The notes beneath the pieces were generated by a model. That model saw only the letters and a list, made by a program, of their open reading frames with translations, was not told where the DNA came from and ran no database searches. A stretch of DNA of 55,447 nt, from NCBI RefSeq assembly GCF_001613365.1, contig NZ_BDCF01000053.1:1-55447 (forward strand). Direction: 5' to 3'. The DNA is from Nocardia xishanensis NBRC 101358 (GTDB taxonomy: Bacteria > Actinomycetota > Actinomycetes > Mycobacteriales > Mycobacteriaceae). The translations under genes and the position numbers were made by a program. Shown here piece after piece: positions 50,096 to 55,447 of this stretch; the first letter of the stretch is position 1, and every line of letters starts with the position of its first letter.

Positions 50096-51277
50096 GTGGG
50101 GAGCACAGTCGACACGCGAACAGCCGCCGTCAACGACCTGACCGCGCGCTGGGTGGCCGCGGCGGGCGAGGACGATTTCGTCGTCTCGGGCGCCGGGCTG
50201 TGGCCGCTGCTCGCCTTGCTCACCGGGGCCGCGTCGGGACCCGCCCGAGACGAACTGGAAGCCGCCATCGGGCTGCCCGCCGAGGCGGCGCACGATGCCG
50301 CGCTGGAGCTGACGCGGATCATGGCCGAGTCCGACGACGTGTCCGCGGCGCTCGGCGCGTGGTTCGCCGAGACGCTTCCGCTGCGCCGCGAATGGACCGA
50401 CACCGTCCCGCCGGAGACGATCGGGCGGCTGACGGGGCAGGACGCGCTCGACGCATGGGCCGCTCGCGGGACCGGCGGGCTGATCGAACGATTCCCCGTG
50501 CGCCTCACGCCCGGCACGCTGGTGGTTCTCGCGACCGCGCTGGTCGCCGAGACCCGGTGGCGCGAACCATTCGACGACACCGTGCTGCGGCCGGAATCCG
50601 GACCGTGGCATGGCATCAGCGGGCGCGGCCTCACGCGATCCACCGGCGACCTCACCGCGGTCGCCCTCTTGGATGGCCCTGACCCCGTGACGCGCGTGGT
50701 GGTCACCGGGACCGCCGACGTGGACGTGCACCTTCTGCTCGGATCCGCCGAGCCGGGCGCGGTGCTCGCCACCGGCCTCGCGGCCCTCACCGGGAAGACG
50801 CCTGTCCGCGGCGAGCTGGGCCCGCAAACCAGCGGACCGGGGCTGCGCGTCTCGCAATACCGCTCGCCGCGACCCGGCGACCGGCTCGACATCCGTGTGC
50901 CGCCCTTCGAGATTCGCTCGTCGCACGACCTGTGCGCCACGCCCGAGCTGTTCGGCCTGACCACGGCCATGACCACGGACCGCGGCCACTTCCCTGCGAT
51001 CTCACCGGAGGAGCTGGCGATCGCCCAGGGCGCGCAGGACGTGCTGGCGCGGTTCACCAGAGAAGGTTTCGAAGCCGCGGCCGTCACCGCCATCGCCGCA
51101 AGGGCGGTGAGCATGCCGCTACCGGGCGACTACCTGGTCACCGAGGTCGATGTCGTCTTCGATCGGCCGTTCGGCTTCCTGGCCGTGCATCGCGCGACCG
51201 GACTCGCCGTGGTCGCGGGCTGGGTCGCGCGGCTACCTGTCCACCACGATGGCGAGCCGGATTCGTTGTCCGTCTAG
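50096..51277 (+). CDS. Bacterial serpin (serine protease inhibitor)
   Basis: 393 aa, no signal peptide. The N-terminal block FVVSGAGLWPLLALLTGAASGPARDELEAAIG matches serpin helix A-B, LVVLATALVAETRWREPFD near residue 145 the strand 3A region, and VPPFEIRSSHDLCATPELFGLT near 270 the late conserved block. The reactive-loop hinge TREGFEAAAVTAIAAR near 322-337 keeps the small residues typical of inhibitory members, and RPFGFLAVHRATGLAVVAGWV near 357 is the C-terminal core. TATCGT lies 6 bases before the GTG at 50096 (leaderless). It begins 31 bases after the antitoxin gene. The target protease is unknown. Confidence 0.85.
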   Translation: MGSTVDTRTAAVNDLTARWVAAAGEDDFVVSGAGLWPLLALLTGAASGPARDELEAAIGLPAEAAHDAALELTRIMAESDDVSAALGAWFAETLPLRREWTDTVPPETIGRLTGQDALDAWAARGTGGLIERFPVRLTPGTLVVLATALVAETRWREPFDDTVLRPESGPWHGISGRGLTRSTGDLTAVALLDGPDPVTRVVVTGTADVDVHLLLGSAEPGAVLATGLAALTGKTPVRGELGPQTSGPGLRVSQYRSPRPGDRLDIRVPPFEIRSSHDLCATPELFGLTTAMTTDRGHFPAISPEELAIAQGAQDVLARFTREGFEAAAVTAIAARAVSMPLPGDYLVTEVDVVFDRPFGFLAVHRATGLAVVAGWVARLPVHHDGEPDSLSV

Positions 51278-51308
51278 GGCGCGCTCCATCGGTCCCGCCG
51301 ACGGGTCC

Positions 51309-52541
51309 TCAGTTCGCCCGCCGCGCGAAATCCGGTGCATGCTCGGGCAATACGCCGCGAGCGATCAGGTACGCCGGAACACCGCGCAATACCGGCACCC
51401 GCCGCAGCACCCGCAGCGGCCACGGCGCGTTCCCCGCGTGCGAGAGGTCCACCCGACCCGACAGCGCGGGCCCGATGGCCCAGGCGTGCAGCGACCGCTG
51501 CATGCCCTGCGTGACGACGGTCGGCAGCCAGCGGCGGCGCTGCACCCTGGCCAGGTCCTCGACCCGCACCCGCCCGGAAATCAGCGGTGCGGCAAGGATT
51601 CTCGCGGCCGCCACGGCATCCTGTACGGCCAGGTTGATGCCGACGCCGCCCGCCGGGGACATGGCGTGCGCGGCGTCGCCGAGACACAGCAGCCCGTCGA
51701 CGTACCAGCGTTCCAGGCGGTCCAGCTGCACGTCGAGGAGCTTGACCTCGTCCCAGCCGCGCAATGCGTCGACGCGGTCGGCCAGCCACGGCACGGCCTC
51801 GGCCATCTCGCGCAGAATCGCCCCGACCGGCCCGCGCCTGGCCTCGGCGTCGCTGCCCTTGGCGATGAGGGTGGCGCACTGCCAGTAGTCGCCGCGATCG
51901 AGCATGACGGCGGCGCGGCGCGGGGTGACGAGCGGAATCGCGCCCGCGGGATCGATCCCGGTGCGCGGCAGGCGAAACCACCACACGTCCATCGGCGTCG
52001 GCCAGCGGCGCGTGCGCAACCCGGCGGCGGCCCTGAGCACCGAATCGCGTCCATCGCAGGCGACGGTCAGCGCGGCCTCGATCGCGCCGACCCCGCCCTC
52101 GCTGGTCCGATACCGCACACCCGTCACCTGGCCGTCGGCATGAATCAGGTCGGTGGCCTCGGTGTTCCTCCGCAGCCGGAAGCCCGGTTCGCGGTCGGCG
52201 GCGCGGGCGAGCAGGTCGAGCAGATCCCATTGCGGCACCATCGCGATGTATTTGTGTTTGCCGGGAAGGGTGTTCAGCGTCGCCAGGGTCTGCAACGAGC
52301 CGCCGACCGGCAACTGCACCGATTCCAGCCGCCGCGCGGGCAGTTTCGCGAACTCCTCGCCGAGGCCGAGTTCGTCGAGCAGGTCCAGCGTGGTGGGGTG
52401 CACGGTGTCACCGCGGAAGTCACGCAGGAAGTCGCCGTGTTTCTCCAGCACGGTGACCTCGACGCCGGCGCGGGCGAGCAGCAGGCCGAGCACCATGCCC
52501 GCGGGGCCACCACCGACCACCAGACAGGTCGTTCGTTCCAT
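51309..52541 (-). CDS. FAD-dependent monooxygenase (PHBH-type)
   Basis: 410 aa. TCLVVGGGPAGMVLGLLLARAG is the FAD-binding GxGxxG; VACDGRDSVLRAAAGL near residue 162 is the DG motif and LLCLGDAAHAMSPAGGVGIN near 283 the GD motif with the flavin ribityl contact. Class A monooxygenases hydroxylate aromatic or other small molecules with NAD(P)H. Some Nocardia relatives inactivate rifampicin, but those are longer and differ. It follows the DUF4334 gene on the same strand with a 69-base gap, so the two may work together. Confidence 0.9.
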   Translation of the reverse strand: MERTTCLVVGGGPAGMVLGLLLARAGVEVTVLEKHGDFLRDFRGDTVHPTTLDLLDELGLGEEFAKLPARRLESVQLPVGGSLQTLATLNTLPGKHKYIAMVPQWDLLDLLARAADREPGFRLRRNTEATDLIHADGQVTGVRYRTSEGGVGAIEAALTVACDGRDSVLRAAAGLRTRRWPTPMDVWWFRLPRTGIDPAGAIPLVTPRRAAVMLDRGDYWQCATLIAKGSDAEARRGPVGAILREMAEAVPWLADRVDALRGWDEVKLLDVQLDRLERWYVDGLLCLGDAAHAMSPAGGVGINLAVQDAVAAARILAAPLISGRVRVEDLARVQRRRWLPTVVTQGMQRSLHAWAIGPALSGRVDLSHAGNAPWPLRVLRRVPVLRGVPAYLIARGVLPEHAPDFARRAN

Positions 52542-52610
52542 CGACGGTCTCCCCTCGCACGGCGATCAACCTCTCGGGCGACGAGTCCGATGGTATGCCG
52601 TGCGCGTGAC

Positions 52611-53165
52611 CTATCGGCGCAGGACGAAGAAGTACGGCTCGGCCATGCCGCGCAGATCCATCACCCCGAACAAGGTGTGCGCGTCGACGCGGCGGAAGTG
52701 GTCGATGATCGGCAGGTGGTCGTAGACCATCGCGGCGCTCACCACGCCCCGGAATTCGACGTCGCGCAGCCGTGCGGTGTGGTTGCGGGTGCGCAGCACG
52801 GGACCGAGCACTGGCAGCATCGAGCGCAGCATCCGCACGCCGGACAGCGGCACCTTCCCCGCCAAGCTCAGCGGCACCCGGCGCGGGTCGACGGGAAACA
52901 CCGTTCCCGCGGCGTCCGCGAACAGCAGCGGATGCACGCTGTCGGGCCCGTCGAATTGCTTGCCGTACCAGCCCGACGCGACGAGCACGCCGTCGAGCGG
53001 GTGCCCGGTGTCCAGTTCCTCGCCGCGCCAGCGTCCTGTCGTCACCTCGGCGACTCGAATGCCCGGCAGGCGGTCGAACAGCGCCCATGCCTGCTCGGTG
53101 GTGCACCCTCCGGTCTGCAGCGCGGCCAGTTCGGCGGTTCCTGTCACGGACGTTTCGGCGGCCAT
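52611..53165 (-). CDS. DUF4334 protein with GXWXG domain
   Basis: 184 aa. The N-terminal GXWXG motif is GRWRG in VTTGRWRGEELDTGHPLDG near residue 43; GWYGKQFDGPDSVHPLLF follows. The DUF4334 part ends with VSAAMVYDHLPIIDHFRRVD and PYFFVLRR. The family is common in actinobacteria; its function is unknown, with a small-molecule binding fold suspected. Downstream lies an FAD monooxygenase. Confidence 0.87.
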   Translation of the reverse strand: MAAETSVTGTAELAALQTGGCTTEQAWALFDRLPGIRVAEVTTGRWRGEELDTGHPLDGVLVASGWYGKQFDGPDSVHPLLFADAAGTVFPVDPRRVPLSLAGKVPLSGVRMLRSMLPVLGPVLRTRNHTARLRDVEFRGVVSAAMVYDHLPIIDHFRRVDAHTLFGVMDLRGMAEPYFFVLRR

Positions 53166-53234
53166 CCCACACTCCTTGTTGCGACGTTGCGAGAGGAACT
53201 CTAATGGTCTCTCATTCCGCGCCTCGGCGCCCCC

Positions 53235-55447
53235 CTACAGCGGCGCGTCCACCGGGATCTGCTCGACCTCGGGCAGATAAGGATCCAGCTCGCCGGACTC
53301 GAAGCGGGTCATGCCGATGACGTGCCAGAACTGCCCGGCGATATTGCCCTCGAACTTGTAGCGCCCGTCCGGGGTGAGCGCGGCCCAGCCCTCCGGCAGG
53401 CCGAGCAGTACGGCGCGAACGGCGGGCGCGGCGTCGTGTCCGCCGGGCAGGGTCCACAGGATCGCGTTGCCGTCGTCGCCGCCGCTGGCCAGTCGCCTGC
53501 CCGCCGGGTCGAAGGCCAGCGACCACACTCGGCGCTTGTGCCCCTCCATGGTGTGCAGGTGTCGTCCGGTGGCCATGTCCCACAGGCGAATCACCAGGTC
53601 GTCGCCCGCGGTGGCCAGCGTGCCGGTGTGCGGGTCGATGGCCGAGGTCCACAGCCTGCCGGTGTGCCTGGTCAGCTCGTGCAGGCAGTCCCCTGATTCG
53701 ACGTCCCAGATGCGCGCCGTGGCGTCCCAGGACGCGCTGGCCAGCCGGTCGCCGTGAAAGGCCACCGAGTAGACCCGGTCGCCGTGGCCGCGCAGCGCCC
53801 GCAGGAACCGCCCGGACGACACCTCCCACAGCCGCACCACCGAGTCGTCGCAGCCCGTGGCCATCAGGGTGCCGTCGGCGTCGAACGCGATGGAGCGCAC
53901 CCGCCCGCGATGTTCGGCGCAGACCGCGTGCAGCGCGCCGGTGGAACGAACCCAGACGATCACCGTGTCGTCGTCGTTGGCGGTGGCCAGGAAATCGCCG
54001 GTCGGATCGAAGGCGATCGCCCAGATCGGCGCGGATTCCACAGTGATGTGCCGTTCGAAGCCGTCGGTCTCGAGATCGAACAGGCTCAGCCGCCCGTCGT
54101 TGCCGACCGTGGCGAGCTGGCGCGGCTGCGCCGAGCTGAACACGGCGGACTCGAAGGTGAGCAACCGGTCGTCGCTGCCGACCAGACGGCGAACCATCTT
54201 GCCGGACAACGGATCCCACAGCCGGACCACACCGTCGTTGCCGCAGGCCGCGAGCAGGTCGCCGCCGCAGTTGAAGCTCACCGAGGTGACCTGGCGGCCG
54301 TGCCCGGTGAGGGTGTGGCGGCACACGCCGGTCGCCGGATCCCACAGCCGGGTGGTGAACTGGTCGTCGGTGATGGCCAGTTGCGCACCGTCGGGCCGGA
54401 ACGCGAACGGCCAGATCGAGCCGGTGTGCGCCGTGAGGCGGTGCCGCAGCTGCGCCGACTCGCTCTCGCGCAGGCAGACCAGACCCGCGCTGTCCCCCGA
54501 GGCGAGCACCGCGCCGCTCGGATCGAAGGCGAGCCAGTAGATCGCGGCGGTGTGCTCGGCGGGCGCGTGCCGCGCCTCTCCGGTCTCGACGTCCCAGGTG
54601 CGCAGTCCACCGTCGGTGTCCCCGCTGGCCAGCAGCGGCAGGGTGGGATGGAAGGCCAGGGTGTAGACGCGCCCGGTGTGGCCTGTCAGCGTGCGAACCG
54701 GGCGGCAGGTGGCCACGTCCCACAGCGTCAGCGCGCCGTCGACGCCGCCGACCGCGAGCAACGTCCCGGACGGATCGAACGCGATGCGGAACACCGAGCC
54801 GCCCGCGCCCTCGAATTCGCCCCGCTGCCTACCGGTTTCGATATCCCAGAGCCGGACGACGCCGTCACGGTAGGCCGCGGCCAGCGTCGTCCCGTACATG
54901 GCCAGGCTGTAGATCAGCTCCCGCCCACCCGACGCGGGCACGCATTCGTGACGCAGCTCGCCGCCTGGCAGCGACCACAAGCGCAGCACGCCCTCGGCGT
55001 CGCCGGTCACCAGCAGATCCCCCGCCGGGCTCAGCAGCACCGGCCACGGCCAGTTCCGATGGCCGGGCAGAATGCGGCGCAGCTCGCCGGTCATCGCGTC
55101 CCAGATGCCGACGGTGCGATCGTGCGAGCCGGTGATGAGCACCGAGTCGGTGAACGCCACCGCGAAGGTGCGAGCGCGGTGAGTCTGCAGCGTGCGCAGC
55201 GGCCGTCCGGTCTCGGTATCGCAGATCAAGACGCCGCCGTCGTCGCTGCCGATCGCCAGGGTGCCGCCGTCCGGGCTGTAGGCGACCGGCTGCGGCAACC
55301 TGCCGTGCCTGGCGTGGAAACCGTGCCGTACGCCGATGGCCGCCGGGGCGAATTCGGTCTGGGCGGCGGCCCCTGGCACCCACGCGGCCCCGCGCAGGTC
55401 GGTACCGCTCGGCGCGCCGATCACCTCCAGCAGCGCGGCCCGCGCCC
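53235..55447 (-). CDS. Large WD40-repeat protein, C-terminal part (cut by window edge)
   Basis: The frame is open to the right edge: ARAALLEVIGAPSGTDLRG continues upstream of a possible GTG at 55424, so the visible 736 codons are probably the end of a longer protein. They hold about 15 WD-type repeats (LWDIETG, LWDVATC, TWDVETG, LWDPATG, LWEVSSG, IWDVESG, LWDMATG and others), enough for two seven-bladed propellers. The tail LPEGWAALTPDGRYKFEGN and QFWHVIGMTRFESGELDPYL is a block found at the end of actinobacterial NTPase-WD40 proteins. The N-terminal effector or NTPase domain lies outside. Its likely role is sensing or scaffolding. Confidence 0.85.
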   Translation of the reverse strand, partial: ARAALLEVIGAPSGTDLRGAAWVPGAAAQTEFAPAAIGVRHGFHARHGRLPQPVAYSPDGGTLAIGSDDGGVLICDTETGRPLRTLQTHRARTFAVAFTDSVLITGSHDRTVGIWDAMTGELRRILPGHRNWPWPVLLSPAGDLLVTGDAEGVLRLWSLPGGELRHECVPASGGRELIYSLAMYGTTLAAAYRDGVVRLWDIETGRQRGEFEGAGGSVFRIAFDPSGTLLAVGGVDGALTLWDVATCRPVRTLTGHTGRVYTLAFHPTLPLLASGDTDGGLRTWDVETGEARHAPAEHTAAIYWLAFDPSGAVLASGDSAGLVCLRESESAQLRHRLTAHTGSIWPFAFRPDGAQLAITDDQFTTRLWDPATGVCRHTLTGHGRQVTSVSFNCGGDLLAACGNDGVVRLWDPLSGKMVRRLVGSDDRLLTFESAVFSSAQPRQLATVGNDGRLSLFDLETDGFERHITVESAPIWAIAFDPTGDFLATANDDDTVIVWVRSTGALHAVCAEHRGRVRSIAFDADGTLMATGCDDSVVRLWEVSSGRFLRALRGHGDRVYSVAFHGDRLASASWDATARIWDVESGDCLHELTRHTGRLWTSAIDPHTGTLATAGDDLVIRLWDMATGRHLHTMEGHKRRVWSLAFDPAGRRLASGGDDGNAILWTLPGGHDAAPAVRAVLLGLPEGWAALTPDGRYKFEGNIAGQFWHVIGMTRFESGELDPYLPEVEQIPVDAPL

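Overview
The window is high-GC DNA whose gene order and protein content fit a Nocardia-type actinobacterium (Nocardiaceae or a close relative): a mihF gene, an actinobacterial PriA without helicase motifs, the pyrR-pyrB-pyrC-(PH protein)-carA-carB-pyrF order, many GTG starts, and several genes that appear to be transcribed leaderless. No rRNA, tRNA, CRISPR array, insertion sequence or phage gene was seen.

Layout. (1) 1-1918, minus: def, fmt and the start of rsmB, overlapping stop-to-start. (2) 1919-28260: an accessory block of about 26 kb inserted between def-fmt-rsmB and priA-metK. It holds a small exported protein; a PaaX-family regulator with a membrane-anchored hydrolase, a saccharopine-dehydrogenase-like reductase and a shared operator motif; a catabolic cluster (beta-keto acid cleavage enzyme, MFS carrier, small serine hydrolase, 3-oxoacid CoA-transferase A/B); a YeiH-type exporter; a beta-trefoil protein; a WYL regulator/VOC protein pair; a copper-type operon (CsoR/RicR-like operator, His-rich protein, Cys-rich micro-ORF, MFS carrier); a NarL-type two-component system with a DUF6223 membrane protein; a Tat-type sulfatase; a DUF2236 oxygenase; a secreted lipase; a PadR regulator; and a TetR/NmrA divergent pair. 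(3) 28304-35100, minus: priA, metK, coaBC, rpoZ, gmk, mihF. (4) 35726-44752, minus: the de novo pyrimidine operon from pyrR to pyrF, with a PyrR-binding hairpin over the pyrR ribosome binding site and two hairpin terminators after pyrF. (5) 45028-55447: AlkB-like dioxygenase, HD hydrolase, TetR/quinone oxidoreductase pair, dienelactone hydrolase, a BrnT/RHH-like toxin-antitoxin pair, a bacterial serpin, a DUF4334/FAD monooxygenase pair, and the C-terminal part of a large WD40 protein that runs off the right edge.

How the genes work together. Regions 1, 3 and 4 are housekeeping: nucleotide, SAM and CoA synthesis, replication restart, nucleoid structure and initiator-Met formylation. The accessory block is a set of small self-regulated modules, most with a visible operator. 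The most interesting signals are the copper-type operon, in which a 27-residue peptide starting MCECCC is translationally coupled to a transporter; a fossil of the GyrB TOPRIM region; an operator motif repeated around the paaX gene; a 46-residue tandem repeat inside PriA; and an unexplained array of 15-bp palindromes upstream of a small exported protein.
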